A DNA stretch of 64,000 nt from Rhodococcus qingshengii (GTDB lineage: Bacteria > Actinomycetota > Actinomycetes > Mycobacteriales > Mycobacteriaceae): assembly GCF_021025955.1 (NCBI RefSeq), contig NZ_JAJNCL010000001.1:310001-374000 (forward strand), in the 5' to 3' direction. Below the pieces are notes generated by a model that had not been told where the DNA came from, did not search any database, and saw only the letters and a list, made by a program, of their open reading frames with translations. Position numbers and translations under genes: made by a program. Shown here in pieces: positions 26,702 to 35,614 of the stretch. Within the stretch, counting starts at the first letter, position 1. Every line of letters starts with the position of its first letter.

Positions 26702-27076
26702 CTAGGACTTGTGTTGCCCCTTGGGGTGCAGGAGTTCTGAAATGCTTATGTGCCCGGGCTTGGGTTCGTTTGGAAGGCTGACCGGCACAAGTCCCATGCT
26801 TTCCCGACGCTCGTTGACCGAAAAGACGTATTGGGCAAATTCGGGCTTGACGTGCACATCCGGGAACCGTGCGCGAAGGTCGCCCACGATCTGATAGCCC
26901 TCGTCATACCAGTCGAAGACGTTAATCCCTGGACGCCACCGCGGCCGCATCGCGAAACCGTCGATCTCAGTCACAAAGAACTTTTGGAAGCGGTCAGTCC
27001 ACGTCAGTATCTTCTCTCCAAGTTGATCGCCAATTCCAATTTGACTGGGTAGAACAAACGGCTCATCCGACTGCAT
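26702..27076 (-). CDS. orphan hypothetical protein, 124 residues
   Basis: A soluble, mildly basic protein that begins MQSDEPFVLPSQIGIGD and contains aromatic-rich stretches (RWRPGINVFDWYDEGY, FAQYVFSVNERRE). I do not recognise a family. Base composition is visibly lower in GC than the neighbouring genes, and there is no obvious ribosome-binding site. It lies between a response regulator and the acyl reductase, at the end of a block with broken genes. It may be an acquired ORFan; that it is expressed is not shown. Confidence 0.5.
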   Translation of the reverse strand: MQSDEPFVLPSQIGIGDQLGEKILTWTDRFQKFFVTEIDGFAMRPRWRPGINVFDWYDEGYQIVGDLRARFPDVHVKPEFAQYVFSVNERRESMGLVPVSLPNEPKPGHISISELLHPKGQHKS

Positions 27077-27202
27077 GATTACCAGTTCACTCGAAGGCCA
27101 TAGCGAACTGGGATGACCATGATCAGGATAGATTCTTATGACCAGCGCTGCAGATCCGGTCCTCTTGCCAAAATGCGCCGAAGCGAAGTTGCACTACCTG
27201 TG

Positions 27203-29197
27203 TCACCAGTGCGTACCGGGCACGAGTCGGGCGGCGCGTCGACCGAGTTTACGAAAGCGTGAGCGCGAATGGTGCTGTCGCGTCGGTGTTGCCGGAATGT
27301 CTGCCGGAGTTTCCTTGTCTACCTGACCCTTTGCCGCCGGAGAATCGGGGAAGGCCTGGTACATCTGGCTGAGAATCCGGTCCTTGGTGTGCGGTGCGAA
27401 CAGGGTTCCCAGATCGCCCAAAGTTCCCAGTGGCACGTCGATGCGTTTGGGGCGATCGATCAGCGCGCGGATCACCATTGCCGCAGCTTTTTCCGGGCTG
27501 GTGATCGGGCCGTTGTTGTATTCGCCGGTCGGAGCGATCATCGGTGTTTCGACCAGCGGCATGTGGATGGTCGTGAAAGTGATTCCGTCGGCCAGGGTTT
27601 CGGAGGCGGCTACGTCGGAGAAACCGTCGAGGGCAGCTTTGCTCGCCACGTAGGCCGAGAATCGGGGTGTCGCCGCCTGGACTCCCGCGCTGCTGATGTT
27701 CACGATGTGGCCGAAGCGACGAGAACGCATGGTCGGCAACAATGCCAGAACCAATCGCACAGCGCCGAAGTAATTCACGGCCATCGTTCGTTCGTAGTCG
27801 TGGAAACGATCTGTGGAGTGATAGATGCCGCGTCTGATGGATCGACCGGCGTTGTTGACCAGCATGTCCACGTGATCATGTTCTGTCAGAATGCTTTTGA
27901 TCGTGTGCTGGACGGATTCGTCGTCGGTGATGTCGCAGGGATAACCGAATGCCTTACCCCCGGTTGATCGAATCTCCTGTACCGCGGCATCGAGTTCGTC
28001 GCTGCGGCGTGCGATCAGGAGAACCGTGGCGCCTTTCTGGGCGGCGGCGATGGCAGATGCCTTGCCGATTCCGGACGAGCCTCCGGTGATCAGAACGATC
28101 CGACCGACGAGTGGTCCTTCGGGATTGTTGCGACGTGCGCGATTGGGATCGAGATTTGCGCGCCAGTACTTCCACAACACAGTCGAGTACGACCCGAACT
28201 CGGGGACCGTCAGTCCTGATCCAGCGAGGGCGGCAACGGTTCTCGCGGAGGTGAATGTCGGCGCCATCGTCATGTTGTCGAGTAATGCTGCAGGCATGCC
28301 GATGCGATCGAGGAAGACCTTCCGCGCCGATTCTGCCGAATCCATCGGCAACGGCGAGACGAAGGGTTTGGCGATCACGCCCGGCAGGCTGAGCGCGGGC
28401 CGCGGCGCTCCAGCGGCCTTGGCGAGTCCGGCATAGATTTCGCGTACCGGTTGAGGTTTCGGATTCACGAGATGGAATGCTTCACCGTCATGGCCGGGCA
28501 CATGCATCAATTCGACGAGGGCGGCGGCCACGTAATCGACGGGCACCACGTTGGTTGCGCCGAGACTGGGGATCGGGATGGGGAGTGCTGCAGGTAGTTT
28601 CGCGAGTAGCGCCAGTCCTGGGAACAAGTAATACGGACCGTCGATCTTGTCCATCTCTCCGGTGACGGAGTTGCCGACCACGGCAGACGGCCGATAGACA
28701 CGCCAGGTGAGGCCTTCTCGTTCTCGAACGAGCTTCTCGGCCTCGAATTTGGTTCGGTGGTACGGCGTCGGAAAGCCTTGGCCGCAATCGAAATCGGTCT
28801 CGCTGAAAGTTCCCGGGTAGTCGCCCGCAACTGCGACTGATGACACGTGATGAAGGGTGGCTCCCAGCTGTGCGGCAAGGTCGACCACGGAGCGTGTGCC
28901 CTCGACATTCGTCGAAGCCTGCTCGTCTCCGGCGGTGATGTCGTAGATCGCGCCGAGGTGAAGGACGTGGTCGGCAGGTGGGGGAGAGTCGATGCCCAGT
29001 CCCGGCTCGGTCAGATCTCCAATGAGCGGATGCACGCGGTCGCCGCCGGGAATTGCCGACACCTGTTCTTCGAGTTTGGCGACAGACCCGGCTCTGACCA
29101 GCACGTGGATCTGAGCAGTTTCATCACGCTCTAGCAGGAGTGGCAGTGCAGCTCGTCCGAGAAATCCGGTACCGCCAGTGACGATGTATGTGGCCAT
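27203..29197 (-). CDS. two-domain fatty acyl-CoA reductase (AcrA1-like)
   Basis: A 664-residue enzyme like M. tuberculosis Rv3391. The first domain (about 1-350) is a male-sterility/extended-SDR reductase with TGGTGFLG near the start and the active site Y-H-R-T-K. The second (about 365-620) is a classical short-chain dehydrogenase with ITGGSSGIGKA and Y-V-A-S-K. Related bacterial enzymes reduce fatty acyl-CoA to aldehyde or alcohol, feeding wax ester synthesis. The C-terminus is basic and extended (RSRFRKLGRRAARLV). A 40-residue membrane ORF lies just upstream and may share its transcript. Confidence 0.9.
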   Translation of the reverse strand: MATYIVTGGTGFLGRAALPLLLERDETAQIHVLVRAGSVAKLEEQVSAIPGGDRVHPLIGDLTEPGLGIDSPPPADHVLHLGAIYDITAGDEQASTNVEGTRSVVDLAAQLGATLHHVSSVAVAGDYPGTFSETDFDCGQGFPTPYHRTKFEAEKLVREREGLTWRVYRPSAVVGNSVTGEMDKIDGPYYLFPGLALLAKLPAALPIPIPSLGATNVVPVDYVAAALVELMHVPGHDGEAFHLVNPKPQPVREIYAGLAKAAGAPRPALSLPGVIAKPFVSPLPMDSAESARKVFLDRIGMPAALLDNMTMAPTFTSARTVAALAGSGLTVPEFGSYSTVLWKYWRANLDPNRARRNNPEGPLVGRIVLITGGSSGIGKASAIAAAQKGATVLLIARRSDELDAAVQEIRSTGGKAFGYPCDITDDESVQHTIKSILTEHDHVDMLVNNAGRSIRRGIYHSTDRFHDYERTMAVNYFGAVRLVLALLPTMRSRRFGHIVNISSAGVQAATPRFSAYVASKAALDGFSDVAASETLADGITFTTIHMPLVETPMIAPTGEYNNGPITSPEKAAAMVIRALIDRPKRIDVPLGTLGDLGTLFAPHTKDRILSQMYQAFPDSPAAKGQVDKETPADIPATPTRQHHSRSRFRKLGRRAARLVPGTHW

Positions 29198-29247
29198 AGT
29201 CGGTAACTTACTCCAAAGTAAGATCAGCGGCTAGAGGGAAACGAACA

Positions 29248-29370
29248 TCAGTGCGCCATGACACCGTCCTCGGCGTCGAAGTCGATGCCCGCGGTGATGA
29301 TTCCGGAGAACAAGAACGCGACGGCAAGCGCAAGAGCGGGGATTGCAAGGATCCATTCGAAAATTGTCAT
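29248..29370 (-). CDS. 40-residue predicted membrane protein
   Basis: A short frame (ATG at 29370, TGA at 29248). It encodes M-T-I-F-E-W, one strongly hydrophobic helix (about residues 5-27, rich in Ala, Leu, Ile, Val), and an acidic tail with D-F-D-A-E-D. It lies 50 bases upstream of the acyl reductase on the same strand and downstream of a strong hairpin, so it may be the first gene of that transcript. The GGAG before the ATG is too close to be ideal. Function unknown; it could be a small subunit or a membrane tether. Confidence 0.5.
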   Translation of the reverse strand: MTIFEWILAIPALALAVAFLFSGIITAGIDFDAEDGVMAH

Positions 29371-29427
29371 GCTCCAAGTCTGACGAAATCAGCTTCGGAG
29401 AACATCGCCCTGCGGAGCGATTTAGAC

Positions 29428-29463
29428 GATCGGGCAGTCATCCTCAAGGACGACTGCCCGATC
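29428..29463. terminator. strong hairpin downstream of the MMPL gene
   Basis: GATCGGGCAGTC (29428-29439) pairs perfectly over 12 bases with GACTGCCCGATC (29452-29463), and the loop contains a further TCCT/AGGA pairing. It lies 37 bases past the MMPL stop, in the direction of its transcription. The downstream T tract is weak. Confidence 0.75.
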
Positions 29464-29499
29464 AGGGAAATCCACTAGTGCGCGATCAGTGACCCGAAA

Positions 29500-31620
29500 T
29501 CAGTGCCCGATGCCGACCTTCGCGTGAACCTTTTTCATCCACGCGGGAGCCCACCAGTTCGCTTCGCCCATCAACTTCACGAGTGAGGGCACGAGCAACA
29601 TACGGATGATGGTCGCGTCGACGATCAGCGCGACGATCATGCCGACGCCCAGGAACTTCATCACCGACAGCCCGGACATCGCGAAGGCCCCGGTCACCAC
29701 GATCAGGAGTAAGGCGGCAGCCGTCACGATGCGGCCGGTGCGCTCGGTTCCGAACTTGACCGCTTCCTCTGTCGTCGCACCCGCGTTCTTTGCCTCGACC
29801 ATCCGGGACATCAGGAAAACCTCGTAGTCCGTGGACAATCCGAAGACCACCGCCAGGATGAGCACGACAAACGTCGCTTCCAGCGGAGTTTGACTGACCC
29901 CGAGGAGTTCGACGCCGTGTCCGTCCTGAAAGACGAAGGTGAGGACGCCGAAGGTGGTCGCGAGGCTCAGGGCTGCCATCAGCACCGCCTTGATGGGCAG
30001 GACCACCGACCCGAATGCAAGGAACAACAGAATCAGGGTGGATCCGACCATGATTAGGATCATCACCGGTAGCCAATGCAGGACGGCGTTGTTGCCGTCG
30101 TCGACCATGGCTTGACCGCCGCCGACAAGCAGCACCGTTCCGTCCGGAGCGGAGATCGCTCGTAGATCCGTGACTGCGGCGCTCTGTGATTGGGGGGTAG
30201 AGCCCTCGCTGTACAGCGCCTGAACCGCGATGAGTTGATTGGTGCTCGCAACCACGGTTGCCTGACCGATGCCCTCGACCTGACCGGCGGCCTCGGCGAT
30301 CGCTGCACCTTCGGCCGGGGTGAGAGTGTTCCCGTCCTCGGCCTGCAGGATCATCGTCGCGCCGTTTCCGGTCTGCGGGAAGTCGTTGACCAATGTATCC
30401 ATCGCGACGCGAGCGGGGTCGTTGTCCGGTAAGGCGGTGTACGAGAGCTCTCCCAGACGGGCGCCGAGCAGCGGCGAGGCCATCACTAGCAGCACGGCGA
30501 CGATCGTCACCGAGACCGCCACCGGACGCTTCATCACCCACGTGACGACGCGGCCCCAGAACTTGCGCGAGCGTTCCTCGCCGCGTTGTGCCGCGTCCTT
30601 GCGCCACGTCAGGGCATTGATGCGGTGACCCAGAATGGCAAGCAGCGCAGGCACAGCAGTCAGCGACAGGACGGCCGCGCTCAGTACCGCAGCGATCGCG
30701 CCGAAGCCCAGAGACCGGATGACGGCCTGGGGGAAAACGAGCATGCCGCTGAACGCACAGATCAGCAGTAGACCCGAGAACATGACGGTGCGACCCGCCG
30801 TCAGAACTGTTCGCTGGGCAGCAGCTCCCGGATCCGAGCCTGAATTCAGTTCTTCACGGAACCGGCCGACCACGAAGAGTCCGTAGTCGATCGCCAGTCC
30901 CAACCCGAGAAGAGAAGCGACGTTGATCGAGAATGAGGACACATCGGTGATCAAGGTGAGGATCCGGAGAACCGCCAATGCGCTCAGGACGCTGAGTACA
31001 CCCACGAACACCGGAACCGCGGCAGCGACGACGCCGCCGAAGATGAAGACCAGCAGCACCAGAGTGATCGGAATGGCGATGGCCTCGGCGACAACCAGGT
31101 CTTTCTCGAGTTTGGTGTTGAATGCGACGCCGACGACGGTGTTGCCCGCGAATTGTGCCTCGGCGCCTTCGACTTCGAGCTTGGGCAAGAGATCGGCGAA
31201 AGTGGCCGGCGTGACTCCCGAGTCCGGTGCCAACGTGATCGCAACGGCGCCCATGGATCCGTCGTTAGAGAGCAGACTGGCCTTGGCCGCCGCGTCCGTT
31301 CCCCAATACGACTTCACCGACGCGGTCGGCACTTCCGTTTTGAACTGGTCGACCGCGGCCGTCACTGCCGGCCCGATGTCGTCCAGGGTCTCACCGCCCG
31401 TGGGCGAATAGATCGCGATGATGTCCGGGGTCTGTGGGCCGAGATTGTCTTCGATGATGTCGGCGACCTTCGCGGAGTCGCTGCCCGGATCGATGAATCC
31501 GCCCTGGCTGAGCTTGCCGAACACTCCGAGTCCCCACACCCCACTGATGAGAACTATCAGAACCGCGAGGCTCAGCACCCACCATTTCCGGGCAACGACG
31601 GTTTGGGCCCAGCGTGTCAT
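29500..31620 (-). CDS. MMPL/RND-family membrane transporter
   Basis: A 706-residue transporter with two repeats. Each has a transmembrane helix, a large extracytoplasmic loop, and five more helices. The first helix is WWVLSLAVLIVLISGVWG; the GLGLAIDYGLFVVGRFREEL segment marks the proton-relay helix of repeat one, and VFGLSTDYEVFLMSRMVEA that of repeat two. In mycolic-acid bacteria MMPL proteins export lipids such as mycolates and glycolipids; short forms like this one may export other lipids or drugs. Placement beside the fatty acyl reductase suggests, but does not show, a lipid substrate. Confidence 0.92.
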   Translation of the reverse strand: MTRWAQTVVARKWWVLSLAVLIVLISGVWGLGVFGKLSQGGFIDPGSDSAKVADIIEDNLGPQTPDIIAIYSPTGGETLDDIGPAVTAAVDQFKTEVPTASVKSYWGTDAAAKASLLSNDGSMGAVAITLAPDSGVTPATFADLLPKLEVEGAEAQFAGNTVVGVAFNTKLEKDLVVAEAIAIPITLVLLVFIFGGVVAAAVPVFVGVLSVLSALAVLRILTLITDVSSFSINVASLLGLGLAIDYGLFVVGRFREELNSGSDPGAAAQRTVLTAGRTVMFSGLLLICAFSGMLVFPQAVIRSLGFGAIAAVLSAAVLSLTAVPALLAILGHRINALTWRKDAAQRGEERSRKFWGRVVTWVMKRPVAVSVTIVAVLLVMASPLLGARLGELSYTALPDNDPARVAMDTLVNDFPQTGNGATMILQAEDGNTLTPAEGAAIAEAAGQVEGIGQATVVASTNQLIAVQALYSEGSTPQSQSAAVTDLRAISAPDGTVLLVGGGQAMVDDGNNAVLHWLPVMILIMVGSTLILLFLAFGSVVLPIKAVLMAALSLATTFGVLTFVFQDGHGVELLGVSQTPLEATFVVLILAVVFGLSTDYEVFLMSRMVEAKNAGATTEEAVKFGTERTGRIVTAAALLLIVVTGAFAMSGLSVMKFLGVGMIVALIVDATIIRMLLVPSLVKLMGEANWWAPAWMKKVHAKVGIGH

Positions 31621-31694
31621 GTATCAACTCCGGTGTGTTGGGGCGTCTGGCCAGATCGACTGTAGTGGGCGTTTGGTCTTGAATCGGAAACGTC

Positions 31695-31823
31695 ATGCAT
31701 ACTGCTCGAAGCACTTGCAAGCCACGCGTGTGGGGGAAGCCGGTCCGAATCCGGCGCTGACCCGCAACGGTAGGTCGATTCTCGGTAGTCACCGAGCTTC
31801 GGCAAGCCCGATTACCCACCGCG
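31695..31823 (+). promoter_or_regulatory. cobalamin riboswitch
   Basis: The conserved B12-box core is clear: GGGGAAGCCGGT at 31732-31743, then AATCCGGCGCTGACCCGCAA, and GGT. A 3' element with AAGCCCGATTACC follows at about 31804-31816. This matches the RF00174 family, which binds adenosyl- or methylcobalamin and usually turns expression off. It lies 130 bases upstream of an ABC uptake operon, so the operon is predicted to be repressed when cobalamin is plentiful. The 5' boundary is approximate. Confidence 0.92.
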
Positions 31824-31953
31824 CGGTGTGCGACATCCATTCGTCGTGGTCTACGAAAAGGAAGTCCAGCAGGAGCTCTGGCCGAGGATCAGCGTGCGGG
31901 TGGAGTTGTCTGTCGGATTCTCATTCGTGGCTCAGAGCCCTTACGAGGTCCCC

Positions 31954-32949
31954 GTGTCACTTCAGTTCTCCCCGTCCCGCGCCGCCGCTGTTCTCATCGC
32001 GGTCGCCTTGGTTTCGGCAGGTTGTTCCAAAGGTCAGGAATCAGAGTCGGCGTCTGCTGCGGAATCCTTCGCACAGCCGGTGTCCGTGACCAACTGCGAT
32101 CGCGAGATGACCTTCGATTCGCCGCCGCAGCGCATCGTGTCTTTGAACGGACACGTCACCGAAGCCCTCATCGAGATCGGCGCGGGTGATCGGATTGTCG
32201 GGCGGGCTTACAGTGACAACCCGCCAACTGCCGAGACCGCCGATGTATTCAACAAGATTCCCAGCCTCTCCGATACGTTCCCCAGCATGGAGCAGGTTCT
32301 CGACGTCGATCCGGACTTCGTGGTCGGAGGAATGACCAGTGCCTTCAACGAGAAGCAAGGCCGTTCCCGAGACGCTTTCGGCGAGCGCGGAATCAACACC
32401 TTCCTCTTCTCCGAATACTGTGGCACCGGTTTCCCCGACATCGGATTGCTCGAGAACGACTACACGCAACTCGGTCGAGTCCTGGGCGTCGAAGATTCCG
32501 CCCGCGAGGTCGCCGAGGAGATCAGCGATGGTCTCGATTCCGTCCGCGCTTCGGTCGGGGACGCGGCGCCGGTGCCGACCTTCTTCTACGACAGCGGTGA
32601 CCAGGTTCCGACGACAATCGGCGGAGTCGGCGTCGGTCAATTGGTCGCGGAATACTCCGGCGTCTCGAACATCTTCGCCGAAGGGACAAAGCCCTACATC
32701 GACGCATCGTGGGAAGCTGTTGCCGAGCGTGCGCCCCAGGCGATCGTGGTCATCGACTACGGCGACAAGACGGCCGACCAGAAGATCGACTTCCTCCGTG
32801 CCCAGCCGTTGATGGCGACCACCCCTGCTGTGCAGCAGAACCGGTTCGTCGTGGTTCCTCTCGCTGACCTGTTCGAGAGTTCACGGTTGGTGCGTTCGGC
32901 ACAGACCATCGCGACAGCCTTCCATCCGGGCGCTGACGCGGCGAAGTGA
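31954..32949 (+). CDS. cobalamin/corrinoid ABC transporter substrate-binding lipoprotein (BtuF-like)
   Basis: A 331-residue binding protein. GTG 31954 is used because GAGG precedes it by six bases and a signal peptide with lipobox VSAGC follows directly. The mature part has the periplasmic-binding fold of the BtuF/FepB class: PQRIVSLNGHVTEALIEIGAGDRIVG near the start and helical-linked second lobe. The riboswitch immediately upstream indicates cobalamin or a precursor as ligand rather than ferric siderophore. Its stop overlaps the permease start (GTGA). Confidence 0.9.
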   Translation: MSLQFSPSRAAAVLIAVALVSAGCSKGQESESASAAESFAQPVSVTNCDREMTFDSPPQRIVSLNGHVTEALIEIGAGDRIVGRAYSDNPPTAETADVFNKIPSLSDTFPSMEQVLDVDPDFVVGGMTSAFNEKQGRSRDAFGERGINTFLFSEYCGTGFPDIGLLENDYTQLGRVLGVEDSAREVAEEISDGLDSVRASVGDAAPVPTFFYDSGDQVPTTIGGVGVGQLVAEYSGVSNIFAEGTKPYIDASWEAVAERAPQAIVVIDYGDKTADQKIDFLRAQPLMATTPAVQQNRFVVVPLADLFESSRLVRSAQTIATAFHPGADAAK

Positions 32950-33986
32950 CCCGCACGCGTTACGGGTACGGCGCCCTGCTTGTCGGCTTGGCGATCGCCT
33001 TGGCGATCGTACTGGGGTTGGCCGTCTCCTTGGGATCGGTTCGCATTCCCGTCGGTGACGTCTGGGCGATAGTCGGAGCCCGTTTGGCGCCAGGGACTTT
33101 CGAGACATGGTGGACCGCGGCGCGGGAGTCGATCGTGATCGATTCTCGCCTACCGCGTGCCCTCACGGCTGCGGTGGTGGGTGCGTCCTTGGCGATGTCG
33201 GGTGCTGTTGCTCAGGCTGTCACACGGAATCCTCTTGCCGACCCGTATCTACTCGGAGTGTCGTCGGGTGCGGGATTCATGGTGGTGCTTGTGTCGGTGC
33301 TGGGTTTCGGTGCCGGCCTCCTCGGGGTTTTCACGATTCCGGTCGCAGCATTCGTCGGGGCGATGATCCCGTTGTTCCTCGCGCTGCTGATCGGCGGCCG
33401 GTATCCGCAGCCGACCGCGATCATTTTGGTGGGTGTCGCGCTCGCCCAGATATTCTCGGCGCTCATCACCTTTTGCATCCTGGTGTTGGCCGATGATCGG
33501 CACGTGACGTCGGTGATGCACTGGATTGCCGGCGGATTCGGAGATGCGCGATGGTCGACGCTGATCTTCCCGACGATGGCGCTAGTCGTCGTCGGTGCCG
33601 CGCTACTGTTCAGTTCGCGGTGGATGGACGTCTTGCAGACCGGTGACGACGGGGCTGCTGCACTCGGTATGAACGTCCGACGGTTCCGTGTGCTGTCCTT
33701 GCTAGCGGTCTCCGTACTGGCGGGCGCGGCAGTCAGCGTTGCCGGTGGAATCGGATTCATCGGCCTGCTGATCCCACATCTGGCCGGTTTCATCGTTGGT
33801 ACCAGAGCAATTCGACTGCTCCCTGCTGTAGCCCTGCTGGGCGCCGTCGCGATGGTTGCCGCGGATACCGCTGCGCGCTCGGTGGCACAATCCACCGAAG
33901 TTCCGGTCGGAGTGATCACCGCCCTCGTCGGTGCACCGATCTTCGTCTGGATGCTCTACCGGCAGTATCGGAGGCTCGAACAGTGA
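32946..33986 (+). CDS. BtuC/FecCD-family ABC permease
   Basis: A 346-residue inner-membrane permease with about ten hydrophobic helices. It shows the family blocks LPRALTAAVVGASLAMSGA, NPLADPYLLGVSSGAG and GGIGFIGLLIPHLAG; the last is the coupling region for the ATPase. Starts with GTG overlapping the binding-protein stop by four bases, and its own stop overlaps the ATPase start. It forms the translocation channel of the riboswitch-controlled uptake system. Confidence 0.93.
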   Translation: MTRTRYGYGALLVGLAIALAIVLGLAVSLGSVRIPVGDVWAIVGARLAPGTFETWWTAARESIVIDSRLPRALTAAVVGASLAMSGAVAQAVTRNPLADPYLLGVSSGAGFMVVLVSVLGFGAGLLGVFTIPVAAFVGAMIPLFLALLIGGRYPQPTAIILVGVALAQIFSALITFCILVLADDRHVTSVMHWIAGGFGDARWSTLIFPTMALVVVGAALLFSSRWMDVLQTGDDGAAALGMNVRRFRVLSLLAVSVLAGAAVSVAGGIGFIGLLIPHLAGFIVGTRAIRLLPAVALLGAVAMVAADTAARSVAQSTEVPVGVITALVGAPIFVWMLYRQYRRLEQ

Positions 33987-34023
33987 CGCAGACCAGAACA
34001 GTGACACAATCCAGAACAGTGAC
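33978..34023 (+). repeat. 18-bp-spaced triple repeat at the permease/ATPase junction
   Basis: GAACAGTGAC occurs three times (33978-33987, 33996-34005, 34014-34023) at exact 18-base intervals. Each copy carries an in-frame GTG (33983, 34001, 34019) and they encode the repeat TQTRTV-TQSRTV at the ATPase N-terminus. Confidence 0.9.
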
Positions 34024-34816
34024 ACTCCCGAAGGACGCCGAAGCTGCGCCTCTGCTTGAACTCGTCGAGACCCGGGCGAGGCTCGGCAACCGCGAAGTCT
34101 TGCGCGGCATCACTTTCGCAGTGACGTCCGGTGAAATATTGGGCTTGGTCGGACCGAACGGCAGTGGCAAGACGACGGCACTGCGCTGCTGCTACAACGC
34201 TTTGACGCCGACAGGTGGAGCAGTTCTGATCGATCAAGCCGACTCGACGACGCTCTCGCGTAAGGACATCGCCAAAACCATCTCGGCGAGCGTCCAGGAA
34301 CCTACTGTCTCGGCAGGACTTTCGGTTCGTGAATCGATCGCGCTCGGACGAACTCCGCACCGTAGCTGGTTGGACCGAAGCACGGAGCGCGATACCGCCA
34401 TCGTGGACCGGTGCATCGAGCAGGTCGGTTTGGTCGAGCTTGCCGGACGCGACGTGTCCACCCTGTCGGGTGGTGAGCGGCAACGTGTCTCGATAGCGCG
34501 CGCATTGGCTCAGGAGCCCAAGGTTCTGTTGTTGGACGAGCCGACCAATCATCTCGATCTTCGTCACCAGTTGATCGTGATGGAATTGCTCGCCGAACTT
34601 GCGTCGGCGGGGCTCGCAGTTGTGGTCACCATGCACGATCTACGGTTGGCAGTCGAGTACTGCGACAACCTTGCGGTGCTCACCGAAGGTGAACTCCGCG
34701 CGTGTGGGTCTACGGTCGAGGTCTTGGACGAGCCGTTGTTGGCCGAGGTTTTCGGCATCAAGGCGCGAGTCGAACGCGGAGTACGTCCGCGGATGGAGAT
34801 ATTGGGGCTGGCATGA
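33983..34816 (+). CDS. ABC transporter ATP-binding protein (BtuD/FecE-like)
   Basis: A 277-residue ATPase. Walker A is GPNGSGKTT (57-65), the signature is LSGGERQRVSIARAL, Walker B is VLLLDEPTNHLDL and the switch histidine is in VVTMHDLRLA. The GTG at 33983 overlaps the permease stop; GTG 34001 and 34019 are alternative starts created by the tandem repeat, so the first 12 residues are uncertain. It powers the predicted corrinoid importer. Its stop overlaps the next gene (ATGA). Confidence 0.93.
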   Translation: MTQTRTVTQSRTVTLPKDAEAAPLLELVETRARLGNREVLRGITFAVTSGEILGLVGPNGSGKTTALRCCYNALTPTGGAVLIDQADSTTLSRKDIAKTISASVQEPTVSAGLSVRESIALGRTPHRSWLDRSTERDTAIVDRCIEQVGLVELAGRDVSTLSGGERQRVSIARALAQEPKVLLLDEPTNHLDLRHQLIVMELLAELASAGLAVVVTMHDLRLAVEYCDNLAVLTEGELRACGSTVEVLDEPLLAEVFGIKARVERGVRPRMEILGLA

Positions 34817-35583
34817 CGGAATCGGTAGCCGGGATCTACGCCCGTATGGCAGCAGCTGTGCCGTTCTTCGACAACCTGAGCGCGTATCCGGATACGGTGC
34901 CAGCGGTGTTGATGACCGACCCCCAGTGGTTGGCAGCACGTGTCGCCGATACGGCCGAGCGGTGGGGGAGTACGGACAGTCGAGTGAACGGCACGTTGTG
35001 GTGGTACTCGGCCAGTTCGACGCTGACCGGCATTCCGATCGGAACAGGGATGGTCACCGGGTTCGCGGCCGATCCAGCGTTGGACGGTGGGCGGATCTTC
35101 CTGCGTGATAACGGCTATCTGGGCGGTTTTGCTGCCGGATCGGTAATTTCGATCTCGCGGAGTGTGGCGGAGTTGGGCCACGCGATGTTCCGCTCACTCA
35201 GTCCCGTGATCGAGGTGCTCGCCGAGGTATCCGGCGTTCGGCAGCAGGCGCTGTGGGCGATCACAACGGACTCCATCGCCAATCGCAGCCTCGACGCCGC
35301 CGGTAATGCGCGGGAGCGCGGAAGTGCATTTGCTGCCGGTCTGATCGAAGTTCTCCGCGGTGAGAACCCGGGCATTCCGGTCCCGCGTTTCGTGGACGTG
35401 GACCGCAGAGAATCTGCTGTGCGCGTGGGTAATCCATTGACGCCGGTGGCATTCGGGCGACGCAGATTCACGCAGCGGGCGTCGTGCTGCCTGATCTACG
35501 AGGTACCCGGTGAAGGCAAGTGCACCAGTTGCCCGAAGCGCGCACCCGAAGACCGGGTGCGCGCCTTGGCCGCTCTGGTGTGA
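34813..35583 (+). CDS. FhuF-like 2Fe-2S protein of the B12 uptake operon
   Basis: A 256-residue protein from ATG 34813. Its C-terminus holds C-C-x10-C-x2-C (RASCCLIY then GKCTSCPKR), the 2Fe-2S motif of the FhuF ferric-siderophore reductase family. The N-terminal two thirds match the loosely conserved FhuF fold (GTLWWYSASSTLTG). The gene is the fourth of an operon headed by a cobalamin riboswitch, with four-base overlaps throughout. Inference: it may reduce the cobalt of imported corrinoids, or it may serve siderophore iron release and merely be co-regulated. Confidence 0.85.
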   Translation: MTESVAGIYARMAAAVPFFDNLSAYPDTVPAVLMTDPQWLAARVADTAERWGSTDSRVNGTLWWYSASSTLTGIPIGTGMVTGFAADPALDGGRIFLRDNGYLGGFAAGSVISISRSVAELGHAMFRSLSPVIEVLAEVSGVRQQALWAITTDSIANRSLDAAGNARERGSAFAAGLIEVLRGENPGIPVPRFVDVDRRESAVRVGNPLTPVAFGRRRFTQRASCCLIYEVPGEGKCTSCPKRAPEDRVRALAALV

Positions 35584-35614
35584 CTGTGGGTGGGCGGATT
35601 CAGGTGTTATCGGA

